The notes beneath the pieces were generated by a model. The model was given only the letters and a program-made list of their open reading frames with translations. It was not told where the DNA came from and did not search any database. A program made the position numbers and the translations under genes. DNA of 64,000 nucleotides from Pukyongiella litopenaei (GTDB taxonomy: Bacteria > Pseudomonadota > Alphaproteobacteria > Rhodobacterales > Rhodobacteraceae). Shown in pieces: positions 1 through 10,437 of this stretch. The DNA is taken from the NCBI RefSeq assembly GCF_003008555.2, contig NZ_CP027665.1, positions 992,001 to 1,056,000 of the forward strand, read 5' to 3'. Positions within the stretch are counted from its first letter, which is position 1; each line of letters begins with the position of its first letter.

Positions 1-41
1 TCAGGTTGGAAGGTCGCGCAGCCGCGACGGGCATCGGGCAA

Positions 42-61
42 CAGGCGGGGCGGCCCGCCTG
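42..61 (-). terminator. Stem-loop after the CoA-transferase operon
   Basis: An 8-bp perfect stem (CAGGCGGG/CCCGCCTG) with a 4-nt loop lies 15 bp past the caiB-like stop codon. No T-run follows on the minus strand, so intrinsic termination is only inferred; it may act as an mRNA 3' end stabiliser. Confidence 0.45.
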
Positions 62-76
62 CGGTCAACGGTGATC

Positions 77-1294
77 TCAGCCGCCTTTCCCGCCGCCGGG
101 AAACGCACCGGGAACCACATCGGGAACCGCGCCGGGAAACTCCGCCGGATCCACGCCCAGCGATTGCAGGATCTCGCGGCTATGCTCGGCAAAGCCCGGC
201 GGCGCGCGCCGGTAGGAGGCGGGCGTGCGCGACAGCTTGATCGGGCTGCCCGTGCCGCGATAGGCGCCGATATCGACGACCATCTCGCGGTGCCGCGTAT
301 GGGCGTCATCGACCACCCGGTCGATGGGGCGCACCGCACCGCAGGGCACGCCGGCCTGGATCAGCTCATCGGCCAGCTCCGCGCAGTCATGGCCGCGCAT
401 CGCCCGTTCCAGTTCGGCCTTGAGCGCGTCGCGGTTCCGGTTGCGGTCGCTGTTGTCGGCAAACCGCGGATCCCCGGGCAGGTCGGGGCGACCGATCACC
501 CGGCAGAGCGTGGCGAACTGGCGGTTGTTTCCCACCGCCAGGAACAGAGGCTCGGTCCGGGTGGCGAACGTGTCATAGGGAGAGATGTTCGGATGCGCGT
601 TGCCGGATGGTTCGGCGACCTTGCCCGAGAGGTAGTAATTGGGCAGATGCGGGTGCAGCAGGGACATTCCGCAATCGTAGAGCGCGGTCTCGACGAACTG
701 GCCCCTGCCGCTTTGTTCGCGCTCGGCCAGCGCCATCAGGATGCCGATCACGGCGTTCAGCCCGGTTGCCAGATCGACCACCGGCAGCCCGACCCGCAGC
801 CCGTCGCCGCCCTTGTCGCCATTCACGCTCATGATGCCGCAACTGGCCTGGATCGCCGCATCATACCCGGGCAATCCGCCCATCGGACCATCGGCGCCGA
901 ACCCGGATACCCGGCAATGGATCAACCGCGGGAAACGGCGTTCGATCTCGGCATGCGACAGCCCCCATTTGTCCAGCGTGCCGGTCTTGAAATTCTCGAT
1001 CAGCACATCCGCATCGTCGAGCAACCGCGACAGCAGTTCCTGCCCCGCCGGTTTCGACAGGTCCAGCGCCATGCCCCGCTTGTTGCGGTTCACGCCGAGG
1101 AAATAGCTGGCCGTGTCCTCCAGGAACGGCGGCCCCCAGCCGCGCGTTTCGTCGCCCGCGGGCGGTTCGACCTTGATGACATCGGCGCCGTGATCGGCCA
1201 GGATCTGGCCGGCATAGGGCCCGCCCAGCACACGGCTGGCGTCGATCACCCTGAGATGCGAAAGCGATCCGGTCGGTTCGGTCGGCTCGGTCAT
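77..1294 (-). CDS. CaiB/BaiF family (class III) CoA-transferase
   Basis: The 405-aa product has the usual length and N-terminus of class III CoA-transferases (VIDASRVLGGPYAGQILADH, then DVIKVE and ENFKTGTLDKWG). These enzymes move CoA between carboxylates through an aspartyl anhydride; the Asp in GLPGYDAAIQ is the likely catalytic residue. The start overlaps the upstream CoA-transferase subunit stop by 4 nt (ATGA), so translation is probably coupled. It closes a minus-strand operon with a TRAP importer and a two-subunit CoA-transferase, suggesting activation of an imported carboxylate. The substrate cannot be read from sequence. The C-terminal tail is Pro/Gly-rich and probably disordered. Confidence 0.9.
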   Translation of the reverse strand: MTEPTEPTGSLSHLRVIDASRVLGGPYAGQILADHGADVIKVEPPAGDETRGWGPPFLEDTASYFLGVNRNKRGMALDLSKPAGQELLSRLLDDADVLIENFKTGTLDKWGLSHAEIERRFPRLIHCRVSGFGADGPMGGLPGYDAAIQASCGIMSVNGDKGGDGLRVGLPVVDLATGLNAVIGILMALAEREQSGRGQFVETALYDCGMSLLHPHLPNYYLSGKVAEPSGNAHPNISPYDTFATRTEPLFLAVGNNRQFATLCRVIGRPDLPGDPRFADNSDRNRNRDALKAELERAMRGHDCAELADELIQAGVPCGAVRPIDRVVDDAHTRHREMVVDIGAYRGTGSPIKLSRTPASYRRAPPGFAEHSREILQSLGVDPAEFPGAVPDVVPGAFPGGGKGG

Positions 1295-2067
1295 GGCGTG
1301 GGCTCCTCTTGTGCGCCTTCCTCGATCCCGGCCCGCAGCGTCGCGGCGAAACCGGGATAGGTTTCCTGCAATTCGTCCAGCACCCTGCCCCGGATCAGCG
1401 CCAGGGTCGAGCCATCCGGCGGCGTTGTCTCGGGCGGCGTGTCGTCATGTTCGAAAACAAAGCCGGTGGCCGCGGTGATCCCCGCCAGCGACTGGCCCCG
1501 GTGCAGGCTTTCGAGCCGGAAACCGGGCCGGTCGGCATCGAACGAGAACAGCCCCCGGCTGGTCAGCAGCGCATGGGGCCCGCCCTTGCGCCAGATCCCC
1601 GGCGCGCTGGTTCCCGGGGCGCTGACGAAATCGACCTTGTCGACCATCACCCGGGGCGTATGCTCTTCGCGGAACAGGATCACGCGGGGAATGGTAAAAT
1701 ACAGGTAGGCCGAGCCGAACGACCCCGGCCAGCGCACCTTGGTCTGCGGGTAATCGCCGACACCGACCAGGTTGACATTGCCCGCCCCGTCGATCTGCCC
1801 TCCGCCCAGGAAAAAGGCGTCGATCCGCCCCTGACCCGCGCAGTCGAACAGTTCGGCCGACCCGTTGGTAAAGAAGTTATGCGCGACCGACCCCAGGATC
1901 GAGATGCGCAGCGGCGGCGCGCCCGCCGCCTCGGCCTGCGCCCGGGCCAGCATGGCGCCGGCGGCGGGGATCGGCGACGCGGCGCCCACGGCCACATGGC
2001 GGGTGCCTTGCAGCAGGCGGGCGATGCAGGTGATCAGGGTCTCGCGGGCGGTGGCGGGCCGGGTCAT
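1291..2067 (-). CDS. CoA-transferase beta subunit (glutaconate CoA-transferase GctB-like)
   Basis: 258 aa. The segment FFLGGGQIDGAGNVNLVGVG resembles the beta subunit of family I CoA-transferases such as glutaconate and 3-oxoacid CoA-transferases. The partner alpha subunit is encoded immediately upstream with a 4-nt ATGA overlap, and a second ATGA overlap links it to the CaiB-like gene. The two subunits should form a cytoplasmic enzyme that charges a dicarboxylate or keto acid with CoA. The classical catalytic-glutamate motif of acetoacetate transferases is not obvious, as is common in the glutaconate-like branch, so substrate and even transferase activity are inferred from family and gene pairing. 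Confidence 0.85.
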   Translation of the reverse strand: MTRPATARETLITCIARLLQGTRHVAVGAASPIPAAGAMLARAQAEAAGAPPLRISILGSVAHNFFTNGSAELFDCAGQGRIDAFFLGGGQIDGAGNVNLVGVGDYPQTKVRWPGSFGSAYLYFTIPRVILFREEHTPRVMVDKVDFVSAPGTSAPGIWRKGGPHALLTSRGLFSFDADRPGFRLESLHRGQSLAGITAATGFVFEHDDTPPETTPPDGSTLALIRGRVLDELQETYPGFAATLRAGIEEGAQEEPTP

Positions 2068-2876
2068 GCCGACATCTCCGGCGTGGTTCCGGCCATGTAG
2101 GAGGCAAATCCCTCGGGCGTTCGGGCGGCGGCGGCGTAGCGGTGCATTTCACCCGTGTCGGGATCGTGTTCCCCCCACAACCCGTGCGGCCACGCCCCGC
2201 GTCTGGCCTCTGCCACATCCGTTACATAAAGCGCCGGCAATGTGCCCGCCGCTGTCGTTTCGTCGGCCATCAGGTCGGTTTCCACGATCCGTTCGACCGT
2301 CACCAGCGTGCTGCGCGCGGCATAGGCCATCGCCGCCAGTTCCCGCCGCCGCCCTATCCACACATTCCCCGCCCGGTCGGCCATGGGAGCGTGGAACACC
2401 GCGATATCGGGATGGATCGCCGGGATCAGCACGATCGGATCGCCGCCGCCTGCCAGCGGATTGTCGATCACGGTCCAGTCCGGGCGGCGGTCCAGCACGT
2501 CCGAGCCCAGCAACCCGCGGATCGGCATGAACGGCACCGCCTTCTGCGCCGCCAGCAGCCCGGCATGGATCGCCGGGCAGGTCGCGTCCAGAATGCGAAT
2601 GTCGCCCGCGCGCACGGCCGCGTTGAACCTCGGCGCGCCGCCGGCCTCGCCAAGCGAGACCGCGCTGGTCTCGACGGTCGCCACCATCCCGGCGCCGATC
2701 AGCATGTCGACCTGCAGCCCGCCGGTGGGCACGCAGACCAGGTGCAGGTCTTTCGCCGTCCCTTGCGCGATCACCCGCCGCGTCAGGGCCATCGGCACCC
2801 CGCCGTAATCGACCGGCACCGCGACCCGCATGCCCGGCAGGATCTGCGCCGCCAGCTTGTCCAGATCATCCTGCAT
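2064..2876 (-). CDS. CoA-transferase alpha subunit (GctA-like)
   Basis: 270 aa. It contains GLQVDMLIGAGMVATVETS and FMPIRGLLGSDV, which match the alpha-subunit fold of glutaconate-type CoA-transferases. It is first of three coupled CoA-transferase genes and follows the TRAP permease gene by about 70 bp. Alpha and beta together make one active site, so this gene and the next should be read as one enzyme. Having both a two-subunit transferase and a CaiB-type transferase in one operon suggests either two different acids or a donor-recycling step; that is inference. Confidence 0.85.
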   Translation of the reverse strand: MQDDLDKLAAQILPGMRVAVPVDYGGVPMALTRRVIAQGTAKDLHLVCVPTGGLQVDMLIGAGMVATVETSAVSLGEAGGAPRFNAAVRAGDIRILDATCPAIHAGLLAAQKAVPFMPIRGLLGSDVLDRRPDWTVIDNPLAGGGDPIVLIPAIHPDIAVFHAPMADRAGNVWIGRRRELAAMAYAARSTLVTVERIVETDLMADETTAAGTLPALYVTDVAEARRGAWPHGLWGEHDPDTGEMHRYAAAARTPEGFASYMAGTTPEMSA

Positions 2877-2948
2877 GATGCCCCCCTCGCTCGATACCCG
2901 GTGCCATGTCGGCCGACCGGTCCAGATTGCGCCAGCCCCGCGCAGTCA

Positions 2949-4985
2949 CTATTGCGCGACGGGCTGGCCGGTCCCCGATACCCGGTGTCGGGTCCGCCGC
3001 GCAACGATCGCGGGAAGGGTCGCCAGCGCCACGCCGGCGCCGGTCACCCCGAGATGCAGCAGGCTGAAGGCGCCCCCTACGGGTGCCGCGATCAGCATCC
3101 CGCCGGCAAAGAGCAGCAGGCGCAGCACAGCGCCCGCGACACCCTGCGGCAACGGCCCGAAAAAGCTGACATAGCCCTGCAGCGCCGCCGAGATCAGCCA
3201 GATGCCGATCAGCGCGCCGAGGAACATAACGATCATCTCGGGCACGGTCCCTTCGCCGATCAGCGCCGGGTTGAGCACGAAGAAGAACGGCACGATATAG
3301 ATCACCCCGCCCAGGCGCATGGCCTCGATCCCGGTGCGCATCGGCGCCGCGCCGGCCAGCGTCGCCGCCCCGAATGCGCCGATGGCGACCGGCGGCGTGA
3401 TGAAACTGACCATGCCCCAATAGAGAATGAACAGGTGCACTGCCAGTTCGTTCAGCCCCGCCTGCACCAGCGTCGGTGCCAGCACCACGGCGAGAAAGAT
3501 GTAGCAGGCCGTCACCGGCATCCCCATGCCGAAGACGAAACTGGTGATCGCCCCCATGACCAGCAGCACGAACAGGTTGTCGCCCGCGATGAAGATCAGC
3601 TCGGTCGCCAGCGGCCCGGTCAGCCCGGTTGCCTGGAAGGCGCCGACGATGATCCCGATCCCCAGGACGATGGCGGTCAGTTCGGCCAGGGTGCGCCCGA
3701 CCGACACGATCATGTCGAGAAACGCATCGCGCGAAAACCGGTCCCTGCGCGACAGCTGGTTGATCACCAGCAGCAGCACGATGGCATAGAACGGCGCGGT
3801 GGTTTCCCACCGGAACGCGACCATCAGGAAGATCAGCACCGCAAACACCGCGATATACTGCCAGCCGCCACGCATGGTCTCGCCCAGCCGGGGCAGATCC
3901 TGGCGCGGCAGCCCTCGCAGGCCGTTGCGCGCGGCATAGGCGTCGATCTGCACGAACAGGCCGAAATAGTAGAGCAGCGACGGCACCGCCGCCGCCATCA
4001 TGATCTCGACATACGGCCGCGACAGCCAGGCCGCCATGACAAAGGCGGTGGCCCCCATGATCGGCGGCATCAGCACGCCGCCGGTCGAGGCGCAGGCTTC
4101 GGTCGCGGCGGCATAGCGGGCCGAAAACCCGGTGCGCTTCATCGCCGGGATCGACACCGCGCCGGTGGTCAGCACGTTGGAGATCACCGACCCCGACATC
4201 GACCCCATGAAACCCGATGCGAATATCGCCACCTTGGCCGCCCCGCCGCGGAACTGGCCGACCAGCGCCAGCGCGAGGTTGTTGAAGAACTTGCCGCCGC
4301 CGGTGAATTGCAGGATCGCGCCGAAAAGGACGAAGCCGATGACGAGATTGCCAAACGCGTTCATCGGGATGCCGAAGGAGGCCTCGGACGAGATCATGAA
4401 ATAGGGAACGAGATCGAGAAACGGGCTCTGGAACCCCGAGAGCGGGTCGGGCATCGACCCGGCGAAGGTGGGATAGAGCGAAAACACCCCGACGATCGCG
4501 AACAGCACCCAGCCCCCCGCGCGGCGCGTGGCCTCGAGGATCAGGCCGTAGAACAGGACCGAGAACCAGACCGCGGAGGGCGGGGCCGCGTATTCCCAGC
4601 CGCTGTCGAGGCTTTCATTCGCGGTCGCGGCGAAAAACGCGGCCACCACCAGCGACACCAGCGCAAGCAACCAGTCATACCACGGCGCCCGCGCCGACGC
4701 CTTGCCGTCGATCCGGAAACAGACGAAGGCAATCGAAAGGAACACCCCGGCCAGCAGGTAGAGATACTGCCCCTCGAGCATGGTGTAGTTGCCCAGCCGC
4801 AAGTTGAACAGCTGGTTCACCGACAGCAGGACCGCGCCCAGCGTCGCCGCGATCACATACCACCGCAGAACGCCGTCCAGGCGCAGATTGGCGGTCGTCA
4901 GTTCCGCATCGAGGACGGTGCTGCCCGTGCTGGCCGGGCTCGGCCCCGACGCACCGGCCCCGGCGCTTTGAACGGTCTCAGGCAT
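2949..4985 (-). CDS. TRAP transporter permease, fused small and large subunits (TAXI type)
   Basis: 678 aa from the chosen ATG (MPETVQSAG). An in-frame upstream extension to 5105 exists but would overlap the binding-protein gene, so the start at 4985 is preferred. About the first 200 residues hold several hydrophobic helices (DctQ-like part); the rest is the DctM-like channel with FASGFMGSMSGSVISNVLTTG and GMPVTACYIFLAV. Fused permeases of this kind work with TAXI-type binding proteins, and such a gene lies directly upstream. TRAP systems import carboxylates driven by a sodium or proton gradient. The downstream CoA-transferases make an organic acid the likely cargo. Confidence 0.92.
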   Translation of the reverse strand: MPETVQSAGAGASGPSPASTGSTVLDAELTTANLRLDGVLRWYVIAATLGAVLLSVNQLFNLRLGNYTMLEGQYLYLLAGVFLSIAFVCFRIDGKASARAPWYDWLLALVSLVVAAFFAATANESLDSGWEYAAPPSAVWFSVLFYGLILEATRRAGGWVLFAIVGVFSLYPTFAGSMPDPLSGFQSPFLDLVPYFMISSEASFGIPMNAFGNLVIGFVLFGAILQFTGGGKFFNNLALALVGQFRGGAAKVAIFASGFMGSMSGSVISNVLTTGAVSIPAMKRTGFSARYAAATEACASTGGVLMPPIMGATAFVMAAWLSRPYVEIMMAAAVPSLLYYFGLFVQIDAYAARNGLRGLPRQDLPRLGETMRGGWQYIAVFAVLIFLMVAFRWETTAPFYAIVLLLVINQLSRRDRFSRDAFLDMIVSVGRTLAELTAIVLGIGIIVGAFQATGLTGPLATELIFIAGDNLFVLLVMGAITSFVFGMGMPVTACYIFLAVVLAPTLVQAGLNELAVHLFILYWGMVSFITPPVAIGAFGAATLAGAAPMRTGIEAMRLGGVIYIVPFFFVLNPALIGEGTVPEMIVMFLGALIGIWLISAALQGYVSFFGPLPQGVAGAVLRLLLFAGGMLIAAPVGGAFSLLHLGVTGAGVALATLPAIVARRTRHRVSGTGQPVAQ

Positions 4986-5009
4986 TGGGAATGTTCCGAT
5001 CTGAATTGG

Positions 5010-5036
5010 GTTTCGGGGGCTCGACGCCCCCGAAAC
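5010..5036 (-). terminator. Strong hairpin between TRAP binding-protein and permease genes
   Basis: An 11-bp perfect inverted repeat (GTTTCGGGGGC and its complement) with a 5-nt loop sits between the binding-protein stop (5048) and the permease start (4985). There is no T-run. Its position suits partial termination or protection of the upstream mRNA, so that more binding protein than permease is made; this is inference from placement. Confidence 0.6.
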
Positions 5037-5047
5037 GGTCCGGCGTA

Positions 5048-6211
5048 TCAGTAGAAGACCTGAAAGCCTGCCGCCTGCAATGCCGCGCGGCGCCGTTCGG
5101 GCCAAACCGCGTCCCAGTCCGCCGGGTTTTCGGCCTGCTGTGCCGCCCAGGCGTCGCTCAGGACCTTCTGGCGTTCGATCAGGCGGGCGTTGTGGGCGTC
5201 ATGCGCCTCGGTCCAGACACCGGCCTCGCGGAAATACCGGATCGCGCCGTCGTGATAGGGCACCACCCATTCCAGCGCCTGATGATCCAGCGACCAGCCA
5301 TCGATACCCGGCGATGTGCCCTTGTAGGTGTCGTAGAGCTCGAACATCGCTTTGGTGACGCCATAGACCAGGTCCGCATCGCGATCGGCGAGCGTCATCA
5401 GGACCGGGAACGCATAGCCGGCGGTGCGCACCCCGTCGGTGCCGTCGATGGTGGCCCCGACCTTGGCCGTCATCGGGGCAAAGAACGGCGCGATTTCCTG
5501 CATCCGGGTCAGGCCCTCGGCGTTGTCCGGGTCGATCTCGGGCCAGAACAGCCCGCGCGGGCCGCTGGCGGCCTCATAGCCCTTGCCCGAGCTTGTCGAG
5601 GCGATGGCCGCATCGACGCTGCCATCGACCATGCCCTTCCAAGACGGGCCGAAGCCGCCGAATTCCACCAGTTCCACATCGTCGATCGTCAGCCCGGCAT
5701 AGGCCAGGTAGGCCTGGGCGTTGACGTTCATCGACGGCGCCCCCTTCAGCCAGGCCACGCGCATGCCCTTGAGGTCGGCATAGGTAAAGCCTTCGCATCC
5801 GGGTTTGCCGACCTTCTCGCAGACCTCGGCCGCGACGCCCAGCGAGATGCCGACCGTCCCGCTGTTGTTCGAGGCCAGCGCGCGGATCGGCAGCGGACCC
5901 CAGGACTTCGCGCCGAACTGGTAGACGCCTTCCTGTGCCATGAAGGTGCCGCCGACGCCGTTCATCGAGAAATCGACCTTGCCCTGGCGCAGCGGCTCGG
6001 TCCGGGCGACATCGTTCTTGGCGGGCAGGATGCGCAGGTTGACGCCGCGCTTGTCCTGCAGAGCCGCGCCGATCGCCACCGACTGGTTGTAGCCCGACGA
6101 CCCGGTGCCGTAGGACGTGATCGCCAGCTGGTTCGGCAGCGTGCCGTCGACCGCCAGCGCGGCGGTTCCCGCCAGACCGCTCAGGGCAAGCCCTGCGAAT
6201 AGGTGTTTCAT
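5048..6211 (-). CDS. TRAP transporter TAXI-family solute-binding protein
   Basis: 387 aa with a clear signal peptide (MKHLFAGLALSGLAGTAALA) and the TAXI-family opening ITSYGTGSSGYNQSVAIGAA, followed by LRILPAKNDVART. A strong ribosome site (GAGGAGGAGA) precedes the ATG. The protein should be periplasmic and hand its ligand to the fused permease encoded next. The ligand is unknown; other operon members (KARI-like reductase, CoA-transferases) point to a small organic acid. Length is somewhat above the usual 320-340 aa of TAXI proteins, with the extra residues towards the C-terminus. Confidence 0.9.
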   Translation of the reverse strand: MKHLFAGLALSGLAGTAALAVDGTLPNQLAITSYGTGSSGYNQSVAIGAALQDKRGVNLRILPAKNDVARTEPLRQGKVDFSMNGVGGTFMAQEGVYQFGAKSWGPLPIRALASNNSGTVGISLGVAAEVCEKVGKPGCEGFTYADLKGMRVAWLKGAPSMNVNAQAYLAYAGLTIDDVELVEFGGFGPSWKGMVDGSVDAAIASTSSGKGYEAASGPRGLFWPEIDPDNAEGLTRMQEIAPFFAPMTAKVGATIDGTDGVRTAGYAFPVLMTLADRDADLVYGVTKAMFELYDTYKGTSPGIDGWSLDHQALEWVVPYHDGAIRYFREAGVWTEAHDAHNARLIERQKVLSDAWAAQQAENPADWDAVWPERRRAALQAAGFQVFY

Positions 6212-6261
6212 CGTTTCTCCTCCTCAGTAAACATGCGGCCCGGCCCGTCCGCAGCCCGGTA

Positions 6262-7251
6262 TCAGGACGAAAACCGCCCCAGCCGTTCGTAGAGCTTGCG
6301 TTCCTCGACCATCATCGGATGGTTTTCGATTTCTTCCTGCGCCTCTTTCATCGCGGTCATGCCATTGGCCTGGACCTCGGTCCATTCCCGCGCGAAACTG
6401 CCATCGCGGATCCGTTCGACAATGGCGCGAAGCTGGTTCTTGTGCGCCTCCTCCTGCTCGGGCTTGCCGCGGGCATAGACGAGCTGGCCGTATTCGCTGG
6501 TCCGCGAATGCAGCTTGAGCTGCCCGAACAGGCCGTGATCGACATAATACTGGCCGATCTCGCGTACCTCGCCCGAGGCATACATCTCGAGCATCGCGGC
6601 CTCGGGGCTGCACCCGGCCTCGGTCAGCACTTCCAGCGCGCGGCGGATGGCGTGCAGCGACCCGAACTGTTCGTGGAACAGATCGACGATCGTTTCCTCC
6701 TCGAAACTCGATTCGATCACGCCCATCCTGGTGGATCCGATGGCCCGCGACAGGCCGAGCATCGTTTTCGCGGCGCTGCCGTCGGCATCCTGGTGAACCG
6801 CAACGAGGCTGGGGAACCCGGTGCCCGCGACAACCGTGTCGCGCACGCCCTGCCCCACCATGCGCGGTGCGATCATGATCACGTTCACGTCCGCACGCGG
6901 CTGGATGTATTTGAAATGGATGTTGTAGCCGCTGGCAAAGACGAGCGTGTTCCCGGCGCTCAACCCCGGCGCGAGGCTTTCCTCGTAGATCTGCGGCATC
7001 ACCTCGTCGGGCACCAGGATGAAAAGCACATCGGCCTTTTCCGCGGCCTCGGCCAGCGGCAGGGTCTCGAACCCGTCGTCACGGGATTTCCGGGCCGAAT
7101 CGTCGCTGCGGGACCCGACGATCACGTTCAGACCGGCATCACGCATGTTCAGCGCCTGGCTGCGCCCCTGGTTGCCATATCCGAAGATGCCGATGGTCTT
7201 TCCCTCAACCCAGGCGAGGTCCGCGTCCTTGTCGAAGTACCAGTTTGCCAT
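6262..7251 (-). CDS. Ketol-acid reductoisomerase-like NAD(P)-dependent oxidoreductase
   Basis: 329 aa from the ATG at 7251 (MANWYFDKDAD); an upstream in-frame start at 7305 is disfavoured because it would place a 22-bp operator-like palindrome inside the gene. The Rossmann motif GIFGYGNQGRSQALN (residues 21-35) and the DLFHEQ metal-site motif are those of class I KARI (IlvC). The second half is divergent: the usual ECLHEL region reads as LEMYASGE. It heads a catabolic transporter/CoA-transferase operon rather than ilvBN genes, so it is likely an IlvC paralogue acting on a different 2-keto or 3-keto acid. A GntR gene is divergent. Confidence 0.75.
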   Translation of the reverse strand: MANWYFDKDADLAWVEGKTIGIFGYGNQGRSQALNMRDAGLNVIVGSRSDDSARKSRDDGFETLPLAEAAEKADVLFILVPDEVMPQIYEESLAPGLSAGNTLVFASGYNIHFKYIQPRADVNVIMIAPRMVGQGVRDTVVAGTGFPSLVAVHQDADGSAAKTMLGLSRAIGSTRMGVIESSFEEETIVDLFHEQFGSLHAIRRALEVLTEAGCSPEAAMLEMYASGEVREIGQYYVDHGLFGQLKLHSRTSEYGQLVYARGKPEQEEAHKNQLRAIVERIRDGSFAREWTEVQANGMTAMKEAQEEIENHPMMVEERKLYERLGRFSS

Positions 7252-7270
7252 TTCGTGATCGCCCTCATTT

Positions 7271-7292
7271 GAAATCTGATATTTCAGATTTC
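7271..7292. promoter_or_regulatory. Inverted repeat, likely GntR operator of the KARI/TRAP operon
   Basis: GAAATCTGA-TATT-TCAGATTTC: 9-bp perfect arms with a 4-nt spacer, about 20-40 bp upstream of the KARI-like start at 7251, where it would overlap the promoter. It is AT-rich against a GC-rich background. Regulator assignment is inferred from the divergent GntR gene. Confidence 0.6.
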
Positions 7293-7334
7293 TTAGGGTT
7301 ATCATGGCAACCGAGTCAAGCTAAACTTCACCCA

Positions 7335-7350
7335 CCTGGCGATCGCCAGG
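7335..7350. promoter_or_regulatory. 16-bp perfect palindrome upstream of the GntR gene
   Basis: CCTGGCGATCGCCAGG is its own reverse complement and ends 22 bp before the GntR start codon. It may be an autoregulatory operator or a second half of the divergent control region. Confidence 0.5.
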
Positions 7351-7372
7351 CCCAGCACAGTTCGAGGCAAGG

Positions 7373-8059
7373 ATGCAGAATTCACCGGCGATGAAGATCG
7401 ACAGCAGTTCGATCCGGGATCAGGTCTATGAGAAACTTCTGGAGCTAATCCTCAGCGGCGCGCTGGCGCCGGGGGCGCGGCTGGACCTGACGCAAATGGC
7501 CACCGACATGGGTGTCAGCAAGACGCCGGTGAAAGAAGCGATCCAGCGGCTGATCGAAAACGGCATGATCGAGGTGAAACCGCGCAGCGGAACCTTTGTC
7601 AGCACCATCGACCCGGAACGAACGGTCCAGAATTTCTGGTTCCGGCTCGCGCTCGAAGTGGGCTGCGCGACCGAGATCGTCGCCAATGTCGGCACGGATG
7701 CCGTCCGGACCCTGCGCGCGCTCAACGCCGAAATGCGGCGGCTGAGCGACCAGGCCGATACCGAAGAGATGATCCGCGGCTTTCTTCCGCTCGACGCCCG
7801 GTTCCACAACACGATCATCGACCTGGCCGGAAATGCGGTGGTCTCGGACCGCTATCGCCAGACCGGCGTGCTGCTGCAAGTGATGCGCCTGAAGCGCCAT
7901 CACGCGCGCGACCGCTATGCGCAGGTCGTCGGGGAACATGACGCCATCGTGGACGCGCTGGAACGGCGCGATATCGAGGCCCTGCGCGCGGCCTGCCGGG
8001 GCCATGTCGAAGCCGCCATCCAGCGCTTTGCCGCGCAATCGCCGCATCTGACCGAGTAA
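7373..8059 (+). CDS. GntR family transcriptional regulator, FCD (FadR-type) domain
   Basis: 228 aa. Residues about 10-75 form the GntR winged helix-turn-helix (IRDQVYEKLLELILSGALAPG, then MGVSKTPVKEAIQRL and GLIEVKP-like sequence). The rest is an all-helical FCD ligand domain with the metal-binding pattern D..FH (LDARFHNTI) and later H residues (GEHDAIVDAL). FCD regulators usually sense organic acids. It is divergent from the KARI/TAXI/CoA-transferase operon, with two palindromes between them, so it most likely controls that operon and itself. An internal ATG six codons in is possible, but the first ATG has a better upstream GAGGCAAGG. Confidence 0.9.
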   Translation: MQNSPAMKIDSSSIRDQVYEKLLELILSGALAPGARLDLTQMATDMGVSKTPVKEAIQRLIENGMIEVKPRSGTFVSTIDPERTVQNFWFRLALEVGCATEIVANVGTDAVRTLRALNAEMRRLSDQADTEEMIRGFLPLDARFHNTIIDLAGNAVVSDRYRQTGVLLQVMRLKRHHARDRYAQVVGEHDAIVDALERRDIEALRAACRGHVEAAIQRFAAQSPHLTE

Positions 8060-8061
8060 CG

Positions 8062-8084
8062 GCCACCGCCACCCGGCGGCTGGC
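8062..8084. terminator. Hairpin between convergent GntR and uvrB genes
   Basis: GCCACCGCC-ACCC-GGCGG-C-TGGC forms a 9-bp stem with a single bulge in the 44-bp gap between two convergent stop codons. It could serve both strands; no T-run is seen. Confidence 0.4.
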
Positions 8085-8103
8085 AGGCGGGGTGTCGCGG
8101 ACG

Positions 8104-10296
<2,193 letters not shown>

Positions 10297-10437
10297 GGGG
10301 CGGGATTCCTTTCCTGTGCCGATCTTGGCCGGTTTCGGAGACAGTTCAACCCCGGCGCGCCGCGATGTCGGGCTTGGCAGAGCGCTCCGGCTGTGTCTAA
10401 CCTGCCTGCGGCACTGAACTGTCGGGTGACAAGGCGC

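Noticed and set aside
1-339. 112-codon frame on the minus strand at the left edge
   Set aside because: It overlaps the CaiB-type gene in another frame and is Arg/Pro/Ala-rich without family signal.
2142-5054. 970-codon open frame on the plus strand
   Set aside because: Its product is dominated by His, Arg, Gln and Pro, and it lies antisense to the clear CoA-transferase and TRAP permease genes. It is a product of GC-rich codon bias.
10297-10437. Possible SOS (LexA) box upstream of uvrB
   Set aside because: Only one GTTC is present and no GTTC-N7-GTTC arrangement was found.
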